A stretch of 64,000 nucleotides of DNA from CAWCDJ01 sp963796675 (GCA_963796675.1 CAWCMS010000013.1:558001-622000); one strand, 5' to 3'. Positions 48,355-57,394 are shown, counted from the stretch's first letter. Notes: generated by a model not told the origin, from the sequence alone. Translations and numbers: made by a program.

Positions 48355-49289
48355 GCCGCACGCGCTCGGCTCGCGTGCCCGCGCTGGCCAAGATCAATCT
48401 CGACCTGCGGGTGCTGGGCAAGCGCCCCGACGGGTACCACGAGCTGCGCACGGTCTTCCAGACCATTTCGCTCGCCGACACGATCGACATCTCCTTCACG
48501 CCGGCAAAGAAGACGGAGATCGCGCTCGAGGACGTGCTCGGCATTCCCGATAACCTCGTGACGCGCGCCGCGCGGCTCGCTCTCGATGCGATGCGCGTGA
48601 AAGGGCAAGTCGCGCTGCGTCTCGAAAAGAACATCCCGATGGGCGCCGGTCTCGGCGGCGGATCGTCCGATGCGGCCGCGGTGTTGCTGGCGCTGCCCGC
48701 GCTTGCGGAGCGGTCGCTGACAGTTGCGGAACTGTGCGAACTCGGGCAGCAACTCGGAAGCGACGTGCCGTTCTTTCTGCTTGGCGGCGCAGCGGTGGGA
48801 ATCGGCCGCGGCACCGAGCTCTTTCCCCTTCCCGACGGCCTCGCGCGGCATGGTTTGCTGGCGGTGCCCGGCATCCATGTGAACACCGCCCAGGCTTATC
48901 GCGACCTGAGCCCGCGTTTGACAACCGAATTACAACAAAATAAAATATTTAGTTTCCTATCGTTTACGTGGGACCTTAGGGGTCTTGAGACTGCCGCGAA
49001 CGATTTTGAAGCGGTGGTGTTCGAACAGCACAAGGCTTTACCCGCATTGAAACGTCGGCTGCTCCGGGCGGGAGCCTCAGTAGCGATGATGACCGGGAGT
49101 GGTTCCGCGGTTTTTGGGATCTTTCCGGACCGTGCCTCGGCCGCAGGTGCGCGCCGGCTTTTAGGAGACGAGAAGGTAGTTTTATTTTCATTGGTGAGCC
49201 GCGCCCGCTATCGCCGAATCTGGTTCCGGGCGCTGGCTCCGCACATCACACCAAACATATGGCCGCCCCGGAGCCGTTATCCGCAATGA
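48351..49289 (+). CDS. ispE: 4-diphosphocytidyl-2-C-methyl-D-erythritol kinase
   Basis: 312 residues starting at the ATG that overlaps the corrected apt stop (ATGA). GHMP-kinase motifs: PALAKINLDLRVLGKRPDGY, phosphate loop IPMGAGLGGGSSDAAAVLLA, and SVAMMTGSGSAVFGIFPD. It phosphorylates CDP-ME in the MEP isoprenoid pathway. The C-terminal 20 residues are unusually basic and aromatic. The stop overlaps the prs start. Confidence 0.93.
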   Translation: MSRTRSARVPALAKINLDLRVLGKRPDGYHELRTVFQTISLADTIDISFTPAKKTEIALEDVLGIPDNLVTRAARLALDAMRVKGQVALRLEKNIPMGAGLGGGSSDAAAVLLALPALAERSLTVAELCELGQQLGSDVPFFLLGGAAVGIGRGTELFPLPDGLARHGLLAVPGIHVNTAQAYRDLSPRLTTELQQNKIFSFLSFTWDLRGLETAANDFEAVVFEQHKALPALKRRLLRAGASVAMMTGSGSAVFGIFPDRASAAGARRLLGDEKVVLFSLVSRARYRRIWFRALAPHITPNIWPPRSRYPQ

Positions 49290-50230
49290 ATCACGACCGA
49301 GTCAAGATTTTCGCCGGCAATGCCAACCCGGAACTGGCTCGGGAGATCGTCGATGCTCTTGGAATGAAGCTCGCCGACGTGATGGTCCGGCAGTTTTCGG
49401 ACGGTGAGATCCATCTGCAGATCAAAGAAAACGTCCGCGGAGCCGACGTTTTCATCATCCAGCCAACATGCACCCCGGTAGAACGTAACCTGATGGAACT
49501 GCTGCTGATGATGGACGCGTTGAAACGCGCTTCTGCAGACCGGATCACGGCAGTGTTACCCTATTATGGATACGCCCGCCAGGACCGGAAAGATAAACCC
49601 CGTGTTCCCATTTCCGCCCGGCTGGTGGCCGCGCTGCTCGAAACAGCGGGCGCGGACCGGATTCTGTCGCTCGATTTGCATGCGGCGCAGATTCAGGGGT
49701 TCTTCGATATCCCGGTGGACCACCTGTTCGCCACCCCGGTGTTGATCGAGCACTTCAAGACGGTCAACTCGCCGGATTTGACGGTGGTATCGCCGGATGC
49801 GGGCGGCGTGGAACGGGCGCGTGCGTTCGCCAAACGGTTGAATTCGCCGCTGGCGATTATCGATAAGCGGCGGGAAGAGGCCAACGTCGCCGAAGTCATG
49901 AATGTGATCGGCGATGTGGCCGGGCGCCATTGTCTGCTGGTCGATGATCTCATCGATACGGCGGGCACCCTGGTGAAGGGCGCCGAGGCGTTGCGCGCGA
50001 AAGGCGCCGCCAGCGTTTCGGCCTGTGCGACCCATGCGGTGCTTTCGGGTCCGGCAGTTCAGCGGATCGAAACATCGGAGTTGCGGGAAGTGGTTTTTAC
50101 GAATTCGATTCCGCTCTCGGAAGAGGCGAAAAAATCGAACAAGATCCGATCGTTATCGGTCGCAAAGCTGTTGGCGGAAGCCATTCGATCGATTCACGAA
50201 AAGACTTCGGTTAGCGGTTTGTTTGTGTAG
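49286..50230 (+). CDS. prs: Ribose-phosphate pyrophosphokinase
   Basis: 314 residues from the ATG at 49286. Motifs: RVKIFAGNANPELAREI, FSDGEIHLQIKENVRGADVF, PYYGYARQDRKDKPRVPISA, SLDLHAAQIQGFFDIPVDHL, and PRPP loop HCLLVDDLIDTAGTLVKG. It makes PRPP, the substrate for apt two genes upstream and for purine and histidine synthesis. The ispE-prs-rplY-pth order is widespread in bacteria. Confidence 0.97.
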   Translation: MNHDRVKIFAGNANPELAREIVDALGMKLADVMVRQFSDGEIHLQIKENVRGADVFIIQPTCTPVERNLMELLLMMDALKRASADRITAVLPYYGYARQDRKDKPRVPISARLVAALLETAGADRILSLDLHAAQIQGFFDIPVDHLFATPVLIEHFKTVNSPDLTVVSPDAGGVERARAFAKRLNSPLAIIDKRREEANVAEVMNVIGDVAGRHCLLVDDLIDTAGTLVKGAEALRAKGAASVSACATHAVLSGPAVQRIETSELREVVFTNSIPLSEEAKKSNKIRSLSVAKLLAEAIRSIHEKTSVSGLFV

Positions 50231-50315
50231 GCCTTAGGTAAGACAGAATCAACGGGCTCTCGAACCCACGTCAGCCGCAAGGCGAACCGGACTTCGAACC
50301 CGTAAGGAGAATTGA

Positions 50316-50996
50316 GTGAGAAAAGATATTACGGTTGACGCCGAGGTGCGCACCTCGCGCGGTAAGAATGAAGCGCGCCGCACGCGAAGCGCCGGACAGA
50401 TTCCGGCCGTCGTCTACGGAGCTCACAAAGACCCCATCAGCGTAGCGGTGGATCCCCGGGCCATCCTCAAGATTGTCCGCAGCAGCACGGGTTACAACAC
50501 CATCTTCAACCTGGTGATCACGGGCGGTGAAACCACCCCGGTCATGCTGGTCGATCAACAGGTCGATCCCATCAAGGGCAACCTGCTCCATGCCGACCTG
50601 AAGCGCATCGACCTCAGCAAGCGGATCCGCGTCACAGTGCCGGTGCACACGGCGGGCGAGCCCAAGGGCGTGAAAGTACAGGGCGGCCTGCTCGAAGTGA
50701 TCAGCCGCTCGGTCGATATCGAGTGCCTTCCCGACGACATTCCGGAAGCCTACACGGTGGATGTGTCCGAGCTGATGATCGGCCAGAGCAAGCGCGCCAG
50801 CGATGTCGCACTTTCCGGTTCAGTGAAGCTCACGAGCGCGGCCGACACGGTGATCGCGCACGTCGTAGCGCTGCGCGCCGAAGCCGCCCCGGCTGAAGAG
50901 GCCGCAGCTCCGGTCGCTACTGCCGAGCCCGAAGTCGTCAAAAAGGGTAAGAAGGAAGACGAGGCTCCGGCCGAGGAAAAGGGCAAGAAGAAGTAA
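50316..50996 (+). CDS. rplY: 50S ribosomal protein L25 (CTC/TL5 type)
   Basis: 226 residues from a GTG with AAGGAGA upstream. The N-terminal 5S-rRNA-binding domain (ARRTRSAGQIPAVVYGAHKD, LLHADLKRIDLSKRI) is followed by the long CTC-type beta domain (GLLEVISRSVDIECLPDDIP) and an Ala/Glu/Lys-rich tail. It binds 5S rRNA in the large subunit. It lies six bases before pth. Confidence 0.96.
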   Translation: MRKDITVDAEVRTSRGKNEARRTRSAGQIPAVVYGAHKDPISVAVDPRAILKIVRSSTGYNTIFNLVITGGETTPVMLVDQQVDPIKGNLLHADLKRIDLSKRIRVTVPVHTAGEPKGVKVQGGLLEVISRSVDIECLPDDIPEAYTVDVSELMIGQSKRASDVALSGSVKLTSAADTVIAHVVALRAEAAPAEEAAAPVATAEPEVVKKGKKEDEAPAEEKGKKK

Positions 50997-51002
50997 TCTG
51001 CC

Positions 51003-51593
51003 ATGTTCCTGGTTGCCGGTCTGGGGAACCCGGGCGAGGAGTACGCACTCACGCCGCATAATTTGGGGTTCCTGGCGATGGACCGGCTGGCCGAGCGGCA
51101 CGGCATCCGCATCACCCGCAAAGATTCCAAAGCGCTCGTCGGCATGGGCGAAATCGACGGGCATCCGGTGATGCTGGCCAAACCGCAAACGTTCATGAAC
51201 CTCAGCGGCACTTCGCTCGCGCCGCTGATGGAGAAGCACTCGATCGGGATCGATCGGTTCGTGGCGGTCTACGATGAGCTGGATCTGCCGTGGCTGGCCC
51301 TGAAGATCAAACCGAAGGGCTCGGCGGCCGGGCATAACGGCATGCGGTCGTTGATTTCCAGCCTGGGGACCGACCAGTTCGTGCGGGTGCGCATGGGGAT
51401 CCATCCGGGTCATCCCATACGGGATGGGGCGGAATTTGTGCTGGCGCCGATCAAGCGCTCGCAGAGAAAGGAATTGGACGAGTTCGTCGACTACACGGCC
51501 GGCGCGATTCGCTCCATAATTGCCGAAGGCGTCGAAAAGGCCATGACGAATTTCAATCGTCGCGCCCCAGGCTTAAACACAGAGGAAGCATGA
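51003..51593 (+). CDS. pth: Peptidyl-tRNA hydrolase
   Basis: 196 residues. Motifs: LVAGLGNPGEEYALTPHNLG with the catalytic His, LAKPQTFMNLSGTSLAPLM, and GSAAGHNGMRSLISSLGTDQ. It releases peptides from drop-off peptidyl-tRNA. The stop overlaps the rpsF start. Confidence 0.97.
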   Translation: MFLVAGLGNPGEEYALTPHNLGFLAMDRLAERHGIRITRKDSKALVGMGEIDGHPVMLAKPQTFMNLSGTSLAPLMEKHSIGIDRFVAVYDELDLPWLALKIKPKGSAAGHNGMRSLISSLGTDQFVRVRMGIHPGHPIRDGAEFVLAPIKRSQRKELDEFVDYTAGAIRSIIAEGVEKAMTNFNRRAPGLNTEEA

Positions 51594-52045
51594 GGATTTA
51601 CGAAGAGCTGTTCATCGCAAAGCCGGATGCGCCGGAAGAAGAGGTCGATCAATTCGTCGAGCAGTTGAAGACGCAGTTGACCGCCGCCGGCGCCACGGTG
51701 GATAAAGTCGATAAGTGGGGCAAGCGCCGGCTTGCCTATAGGGTCGATAAGTACCGGGAAGGCGCCTACGTGTTGCTGCAGTTCACGGCTGCTCCCGATA
51801 CCGTCAAGGAACTCGAGCGCCGCCTGCGCGTGTCGGATATCGTCCTGAAATTCCTGACCGTGCGCATCGACGAGACGCTGAAGCGCCTGGAAAAGCGGAA
51901 GAAGATTCGGGACAAGCGCGCCGCCAAGCGGGCCGCGTCCGCACCGGCGAGTCCGGTGCCTGGAGTGGCTCCCGCACAGCCTTCGCTTGCACAACAGTTG
52001 ACCGAACCGGCTCCGGCCATGCCGGGCCAGCCTAAGGAGAGCTAA
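51590..52045 (+). CDS. rpsF: 30S ribosomal protein S6
   Basis: 151 residues. The S6 core (about 1-95) reads MRIYEELFIAKPDAPEEEVD, DKWGKRRLAYRVDKYREGAY and LRVSDIVLKFLTVRIDE. A basic then Ala/Pro-rich extension follows, longer than E. coli S6 but common in Acidobacteria. It pairs with S18 in the platform of the 30S subunit and lies just before rpsR. Confidence 0.97.
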   Translation: MRIYEELFIAKPDAPEEEVDQFVEQLKTQLTAAGATVDKVDKWGKRRLAYRVDKYREGAYVLLQFTAAPDTVKELERRLRVSDIVLKFLTVRIDETLKRLEKRKKIRDKRAAKRAASAPASPVPGVAPAQPSLAQQLTEPAPAMPGQPKES

Positions 52046-52047
52046 CC

Positions 52048-52348
52048 ATGGCGGAATCGAAAGGAAGACCAGGCAGCGCCGGACAGCGGCCCACCGGCGG
52101 CGACAAGGCGGTTGTCACGCAGAAAAAGCAATACTTCCGCCGGAAGAAGGTGTGCCGTTTCTGCGTCGAGAAGATCGACGACATCAACTATAAAGACGTG
52201 AAGATGCTTCACGCCTTCATCGCGGAACGGGGCAAGATCATTCCCCGCCGCATTTCGGGCGTGTGCGCTCCGCACCAGCGCCGTCTGACGGATGCCATTA
52301 AAAAGGCGCGGAATATCGCGCTGCTGCCGTTCGCGGCGTCGTATCTAG
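52048..52348 (+). CDS. rpsR: 30S ribosomal protein S18 (probable one-base insertion at the 3' end)
   Basis: About 100 residues: KKQYFRRKKVCRFCVEKIDD, HAFIAERGKIIPRRISGVCA and PHQRRLTDAIKKARNIALLP. As written, the frame reads through into L9 without a stop. A one-base correction near 52342-52345 ends it at the TAG 52346-52348, giving LLPFAASY, the usual S18 end. A ribosome site (GGGAGGA) between the two genes supports separate products. The span is 301 nt. Confidence 0.9.
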
Positions 52349-52365
52349 GGCGGGAGGAATCGGAC

Positions 52366-52811
52366 ATGGAAGTTATTCTCAGAGAAGACATCGAAAAGCT
52401 GGGAAACCGCGGCGACGTAGTCAAAGTCGCCCCGGGGTATGCCCGCAATTTCCTGCTGCCTAAGCGCCTCGCCGTAGAAGCCAGCGCGTCCAACAAGAAG
52501 ATCGTGGAGCAGGAGCGCCAGGCGCATCTGCGCAAGGAAGCCAAGCTGAAGGGCGAAGCCGAGGATCTGTCGAAGATGCTCAACGGCGTGACGTGACCAT
52601 TTCGCAGAAGGCCGGCGAGAACGACCAGCTGTTCGGTTCGGTGACGGCCAAAGATGTTGCCGACGCCCTGGCCGCGCAGAACTACACGATCGACCGCCGG
52701 AAGATCCAGCTCGAAGAGCCCATCAAGCAGCTCGGCGAGTTCAAGGTCCCGGTTCGCCTGCATCGGGACGTCACGACCGACGTTACGGTCGTGGTGACCA
52801 AGGAAGAGTAG
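52366..52811 (+). CDS. rplI: 50S ribosomal protein L9 (one frameshift)
   Basis: Composite of about 148 residues from the ATG at 52366 behind GGGAGGA. The N-domain is MEVILREDIEKLGNRGDVVK and VAPGYARNFLLPKRLAVEAS; after the frame change the C-domain is QLFGSVTAKDVADALAAQNY and IDRRKIQLEEPIKQLGEFKV. One base is missing at about 52592-52593 (MLNGVT then TISQKAGE). L9 braces the L1 stalk base. The strong hairpin at 52818 follows. Confidence 0.92.
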
Positions 52812-52817
52812 TGCCAC

Positions 52818-52847
52818 AGGCCTCCCGGCCCGTACGGCGGGAGGCCT
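52818..52847. terminator. Bidirectional hairpin between rplI and mpg
   Basis: A 10-bp perfect stem (aggcctcccg/cgggaggcct) with a 10-base loop lies just after the rplI stop and overlaps the 3' end of the convergent glycosylase gene. No T-run follows on either strand, so termination is inferred from position and stability. Confidence 0.6.
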
Positions 52848-53425
52848 CAGCCCTTCGAAACAAACCGGTTCCCGCGGACCACATACCGCAGCGGCAAATC
52901 CGCGCACTGCGTGATGCCGATCCGCGGCGTAACCGACACCTCCACTTTCCGCTTCTCCAGCGGCTCCCGCACTACCAGCAACCCCCTCGTCACATCCGCC
53001 CCGTTCTGCGCGCGCGTGATCCCCAGCGCCAGAGTCAGCTTGCCAGGGCCCGACGCGAGATCCTCCACCTTCCGTGCCTTCGGCCGGCGCTTCTGCATCA
53101 GTTCGATCCCGCCGACCGGCTCGAGCGAGCGGATCAGGACGCACCCCGGCTTCCCCTCCGGTTCACAGACCAGATTCAGGCACTCGTACATACCATAGAT
53201 GAAGTACACGTATGCGTGCCCCGGAGGTCCGAAGATCACGCGCGTACGCGGCGTGATTCCGCGCGCCGAATGTGACGCCAGGTCGTCGCCGCCGAGGTAC
53301 GCCTCGGTCTCGACGATGATCCCCGCGGCCTCGCCGTGCACCAGCACCTTGCCCAGCAGGTTCCGCGCGACTTCCTTGGCTGGGCGCTCGTAGAAGCTCC
53401 GTTCCAGAACCGGACCGTAGGGCAT
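52847..53425 (-). CDS. DNA-3-methyladenine glycosylase (AAG/MPG family)
   Basis: 192 residues from the ATG at 53425. Motifs: ARNLLGKVLVHGEAAGIIVE, TEAYLGGDDLASHSARG with the catalytic Glu, GPPGHAYVYFIYGMYECLNL, and CVLIRSLEPVGG. It removes alkylated purines such as 3-methyladenine in base-excision repair. It is divergent from thpR with 28 bp between starts. Confidence 0.95.
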   Translation of the reverse strand: MPYGPVLERSFYERPAKEVARNLLGKVLVHGEAAGIIVETEAYLGGDDLASHSARGITPRTRVIFGPPGHAYVYFIYGMYECLNLVCEPEGKPGCVLIRSLEPVGGIELMQKRRPKARKVEDLASGPGKLTLALGITRAQNGADVTRGLLVVREPLEKRKVEVSVTPRIGITQCADLPLRYVVRGNRFVSKG

Positions 53426-53453
53426 CGCACACACTGTACAATGAAAGTCGCGC

Positions 53454-54002
53454 ATGCGATTGTTCACGGGCCTGGACCTGCCCGCCGCGGTGGTCCGAAA
53501 CCTGGAAAAATTGCTGGACGATCTCCGCCCCACTGCCCGAATCCAGTGGAGCCCGCCCGCCAACCTCCACATCACCACGAAATTCATCGGCGAGTGGCCC
53601 GAAGAGCGCCTGGGCGAGCTCAAGTCCGCGCTCGCCGGCCTGCCCTCGCGTCCCCAGATTGCGCTCCGGATCCGGCAGGTCGGCTTCTTTCCAAACCCGA
53701 GGTCGCCGCACGTTTTCTGGTGCGGCATGGAAGCCGAAGGACTGGCCGAGCTGGCGGCCGATACGGATCGCGCCACGGCTTCGCTTGGAATCGAAGCTGA
53801 AAATCGCCCCTATTCTCCGCACCTCACGCTGGCGCGCATCAAGGAGCGCGTGGACCTCCAGCCGCTGCTGGCCGAGATTGCGGCCCGCAAATCTCTTGAA
53901 TTCGGCAACTTCCACGCCCGGTCGTTTTTCCTATACCGGAGCCAGTTGCGCTCCACCGGATCCGTTTACACCAAACTTGCGGAGTTCCCCCTAACAAAGT
54001 GA
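53454..54002 (+). CDS. thpR: RNA 2',3'-cyclic phosphodiesterase (LigT/2H family)
   Basis: 182 residues with both HxT motifs of the 2H fold: NLHITTKFIGEW (about 39-50) and SPHLTLARIKE (about 122-132). It opens RNA 2',3'-cyclic phosphates. The stop overlaps the plsY ATG (TGATG), so it leads the plsY-gpsA unit. Confidence 0.93.
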   Translation: MRLFTGLDLPAAVVRNLEKLLDDLRPTARIQWSPPANLHITTKFIGEWPEERLGELKSALAGLPSRPQIALRIRQVGFFPNPRSPHVFWCGMEAEGLAELAADTDRATASLGIEAENRPYSPHLTLARIKERVDLQPLLAEIAARKSLEFGNFHARSFFLYRSQLRSTGSVYTKLAEFPLTK

Positions 54003-54607
54003 TGACCGCGCTTCTTGTTGTCGCCATCGCCTACCTGATCGGAAGCATTCCCTTCGGATACCTGCTGGTCCGCTGGAAGAGCGGCACCGATATCCGCTCG
54101 CGGGGCAGCGGCAACATCGGCGCCACCAACGTGCTCCGTACCACCGGACGCGCGCTGGGCATTGCTACCCTGCTGCTCGATATCGGCAAGGGATACCTGG
54201 CGGTGTGGATTGCCGGCCGGCTGACCGGCGAAAACCCATGGGCAATCGGCGCGGCGGCGGTGGCCGTAATGCTCGGACATGCCTACCCGGTCTTCCTCAA
54301 GTTCCGGGGCGGCAAGGCGGTTGCTTCGGTGGTCGGGGCTTTCCTGTACCTGGCGCCTCTGGCCTTGGGCGCCGTGTTGGTGGTCTTCGTAGCGGCCGTG
54401 GCCTGGACCCGCCAGATCTCGATGGGGTCGATCATCTCTGCCGCCGTCCTTCCGCTGGCCGTCTGGCTGATCCTGGTGCCCCCCATGCCCATCGAAGCCG
54501 CCGCCATCGTCTGTGGAGCCTTTATTATCTACAGACATAGTAGTAATATCCAGCGACTCCGTGCAGGCACCGAGAACGTCTTTACTTTCGGGGGCCGGAA
54601 AGCGTGA
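54002..54607 (+). CDS. plsY: Glycerol-3-phosphate acyltransferase PlsY
   Basis: 201 residues with five to seven membrane helices. Signature loops: GSIPFGYLLVRWKSGTDIRS, RGSGNIGATNVLRTTG and VFLKFRGGKAVASVVGAFL. It transfers acyl from acyl-phosphate to glycerol-3-phosphate, the first step of phospholipid synthesis. gpsA, which makes the substrate, follows with a four-base overlap. Confidence 0.96.
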   Translation: MTALLVVAIAYLIGSIPFGYLLVRWKSGTDIRSRGSGNIGATNVLRTTGRALGIATLLLDIGKGYLAVWIAGRLTGENPWAIGAAAVAVMLGHAYPVFLKFRGGKAVASVVGAFLYLAPLALGAVLVVFVAAVAWTRQISMGSIISAAVLPLAVWLILVPPMPIEAAAIVCGAFIIYRHSSNIQRLRAGTENVFTFGGRKA

Positions 54608-55594
54608 AAGTCGCTTGCGATCATCGGCGGCGGAAGTTGGGGAACAGCGCTCGCCATCGTCCTGGCGCCCCGCTTCTCACGCCTAAGTCTTTGGATCTTC
54701 GAGCCCGACCTCGCTTCTCGGATCGCCCAGTCAAGGGTCAACGATGTCTACCTGCCCGAATTCAGTATTTCGACAAATGTCGTAATCACCAGCGACCTCG
54801 GTGCCGCAATGGAGGGTGCCGATGTCGTCCTGAGCGTCATGCCCTCTCATCACGTCCGCAGTCTCTACCAGCAAATGCTGCCGTACGTGACCGATCGCAT
54901 GGTGTTCGTGAGTGCCACCAAAGGCGTTGAGAACGATACTCTACTACGAATGTCGGAAGTGATCCGCCAGGTGATTGGTCCGCGGCCGGTAGCGGTGATC
55001 TCCGGACCCACTTTCGCCCGAGAGGTCGCCTGCTTCGAGCCCACCGCCCTGGTGGCCGCATCGGACGATCCCGACCTGACCGCTCGCATTCAGGAATCCT
55101 TCTCGGGACCGACCTTCCGCCTCTACAGCTCCGCCGACCCCATCGGCGTCGAGATCGGCGGCTCCATCAAGAATGTCGTCGCGATCGGGTCGGGTGTCGT
55201 CCATGGCATGGGCCTCGGGCACAACGCTACTGCCGCGCTCATCACCAGGGGCCTTGCCGAGATGACCCGCCTGGCTGTCGCGATGGGCGGCAAGCCATTG
55301 ACCCTGGCCGGGTTAGCCGGGCTTGGCGACCTGGTCCTCACGTGTACCGGCGAACTCAGCCGCAACCGCACGGTGGGGGTGGAACTGGCGCGCGGCCGCA
55401 AGCTCGACGAGATCGTCGGCTCGATGAAAATGGTCGCTGAAGGCATCAAGACCACCAATGCCGCGGTCGACCTGGCCCGGCGCCACGGCGTTGAAATGCC
55501 GATCGCCGAACAGATGTTCCAGATGTTGCATTACGGACTGCCGCCCCGGGAAGCCATCCAGCGCCTGATGGAACGTTCGCTCAAGGGAGAGTAG
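54604..55594 (+). CDS. gpsA: Glycerol-3-phosphate dehydrogenase (one frameshift near the start)
   Basis: Composite of about 330 residues. The GTG at 54604 overlaps the plsY stop; after VKVA, one extra T (54615-54616) breaks the frame. The NAD loop IIGGGSWGTALAIVLAPRF follows, then VFVSATKGVENDTLLRMSEV, SGPTFAREVACFEPTA, SIKNVVAIGSGVVHGMGLGH with the catalytic Lys, and LAGLGDLVLTCTGELSRN. It reduces dihydroxyacetone phosphate to sn-glycerol-3-phosphate for PlsY. Confidence 0.93.
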
Positions 55595-55595
55595 G

Positions 55596-56235
55596 GTGAG
55601 CGAATTTTCCCCGTCGCCGCAACCTCGGGCTCCGGAACGGGTTAAAGGAAATGTGGCGGTAGTGGCGGCGGCCCTGGACTACGACGCTGAGTTGATGCTC
55701 AGGGTGAAGGACGGTGACGGTGCAAGCTTCGGGCTGCTGCTCGAAAAGCACCGGTCGTCGGTCATTCATTTTCTCTACCGCATGGTGCAGGATCAATCGG
55801 TCGCCGAAGAGCTGGCGCAGGAAGTGTTCCTGCGGGTTTACCGGTCGCGCGAGTTCGTATGAGCCGACCGCAAAGTTCACAACCTGGCTGTTTCGCATCG
55901 CCACGCATCTTGCGCTGAATGCGTTACGGGACGGGAAGAACGAGCGATTCCAGGAGCGCCTGGACGCCGAATCCGAGGACGTGCCCATACGGCAAGTGTC
56001 GGATAGCCGCCCCACGGTCGAACAGTCTATGGTGTATCAGGCGAGGCTCGAGGAAGTTCGCCGGGCCATTCGCATGCTGCCGGAAAAACAAAGAGCAGCC
56101 GTCCTGATGCACAAGTACCAGGACATGGAGTACACGCAGATTGCTAACGCGTTGAAGTGCTCCGAATCCGCGGTGAAATCCTTACTATTCCGGGCGTATG
56201 AAACATTGCGCGCCCGGCTTGGCCATTTGGCTTAG
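55596..56235 (+). CDS. RNA polymerase sigma factor, ECF/RpoE-like (one frameshift)
   Basis: Composite of about 213 residues. Region 2 is FGLLLEKHRSSVIHFLYRMV and EELAQEVFLRVYRSRE; region 4 is IRMLPEKQRAAVLMHKYQDM, YTQIANALKCSESAVKSLLF. One extra T at 55854-55855 causes an early stop; removing it joins RSRE to SYEPTAKFTTWLFRIATHLA. The gene for a zinc-finger anti-sigma factor follows. Probably an envelope-stress or growth-phase sigma factor. Confidence 0.9.
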
Positions 56236-56251
56236 GGAAGAAGAGGAATGT

Positions 56252-56735
56252 ATGAAGTGTCCGATGGAAACTGGGCAGGGGTCTGAAATCCTCCTGGCCT
56301 ACAGTTCGGGCGAGATTGGATACGGAAGCTTCGGCGGCGTTCGCCGGGCATCTGCGGGGCTGCGCTGCCTGCCGGGAGCAGACGGAGGCCCAACTGGCGG
56401 TGTGGCGCGCCCTGGACGAATGGGAAGCGCCGCCGGTCGCGCATGATTTCGACCAGCGGCTCTACGCACGGATCGGGAATGAAGTCTCCTGGTGGGACCG
56501 GCTGTGGCGGCCGGTATTCCTCCGTCGCGGCCTGCCGGTGGCTGCAGCCGCGGCGGCCGTCATCGCTGCCGTCCTCATGGTGCGGCCCGGAGCCGCTCCG
56601 GAACCGGTGGCTCCGCGTTCGGCGGTGGTCGATACGGTTTCGCCCGACCAGGCGGAGCAGGCCTTGCAGGACATGGAAACGATGCGCGAGTTCAGCCGTA
56701 TCATGCATACGGAAGCCGCCGAACCACAGATGTAG
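56252..56735 (+). CDS. Anti-sigma factor with zinc finger and one membrane helix (one frameshift)
   Basis: Composite of about 161 residues from the ATG at 56252 (GAAGAGGA upstream). The zinc-binding anti-sigma motif has an N-terminal Cys (MKCPMETG) and FAGHLRGCAACREQTEAQ (HxxxCxxC). A membrane helix (GLPVAAAAAAVIAAVLMV) precedes a short outer domain. One extra base lies near 56309-56312. It should hold the preceding sigma factor at the membrane until a signal arrives. Confidence 0.85.
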
Positions 56736-56754
56736 GGCCGAAGAGCCTCCCCCC

Positions 56755-57327
56755 ATGTTGCGTGTGTTCCAATTCGGGCTGATCGCCGCGGCCTTGGCCG
56801 GCATCGCGGTGTGCGAGCAGAAGTCCGCGGCCAGAGCCCCCCGGCCCGCGGCAAGCCGGCCGGCGCCGCCGCCGCGCCCCCGATCGATTCCCAAGGCGGA
56901 GCAGCGCGCTGGTCCGCGCCTGTCCAACCCCGCTAATCCAGTGTCGCGCCTGTATCGCGCTTCGCCCGAAGAGAGGGAGCGGGCACTCGAAAAGCTCCCC
57001 CTGCCCATGCAGGATCGCTTCCGCCAGAACCTCACCTGGTTCGACGGCCTTCCCAAAGGGCAGCAGGATATTGTAGTGCGCCGTTCGGAGCGGTTCGCCG
57101 CGCTGACTCCGGAGCAGCGGAGAGAGTTCCTGACGCAGATGAAGGTGTTGAACCAGATGCCGCCCGAACGCCGCCGGCCTGTCGTTCAGGCGTTGCGCCG
57201 CCTGCAGATGATGCCGGACGCCGACCGTGCGGTGGTGCTCGATAGCGAGCAGTTCAAGTCGCGGTTTTCCCCGGAAGAGCAGCGCATGATCATGGACCTT
57301 TCCACCGTCATGCTGCCACCGCTCTGA
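56755..57327 (+). CDS. DUF3106-containing exported protein
   Basis: 190 residues. Residues 1-19 are a signal peptide (MLRVFQFGLIAAALAGIAVC), possibly lipidated at Cys20. A Pro/Arg/Ala-rich linker leads to repeated helical motifs of the DUF3106 type (LTPEQRREFLTQMKVLNQMP, PERRRPVVQALRRLQMMPDA, FSPEEQRMI). Similar proteins often follow ECF sigma/anti-sigma pairs and may take part in periplasmic sensing. Third gene of that unit; a strong terminator follows. Confidence 0.8.
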   Translation: MLRVFQFGLIAAALAGIAVCEQKSAARAPRPAASRPAPPPRPRSIPKAEQRAGPRLSNPANPVSRLYRASPEERERALEKLPLPMQDRFRQNLTWFDGLPKGQQDIVVRRSERFAALTPEQRREFLTQMKVLNQMPPERRRPVVQALRRLQMMPDADRAVVLDSEQFKSRFSPEEQRMIMDLSTVMLPPL

Positions 57328-57342
57328 TTCCTGAAAAGCAAA

Positions 57343-57368
57343 GGCCGGGGATCGCGCGATCCCCGGCC
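57343..57368. terminator. Bidirectional intrinsic terminator
   Basis: A perfect 26-bp palindrome (ggccggggatcgc and its complement) lies between the convergent DUF3106 and trxA genes. It has A-rich DNA on the left (aaaagcaaa) and a short T/A stretch on the right, so it can serve both strands. Confidence 0.8.
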
Positions 57369-57394
57369 TCCAAAATCTTAAAAATGAGCTTCCG

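Noticed and set aside
47832..49289. Bifunctional Apt-IspE enzyme
   Set aside because: The normal Apt C-terminus and stop exist in the adjacent frame; a one-base insertion explains the fusion.
50231..50315. Possible tRNA between prs and rplY (cttcgaaccc-like T-loop)
   Set aside because: No acceptor, D-arm or anticodon stem pairs could be formed around it.
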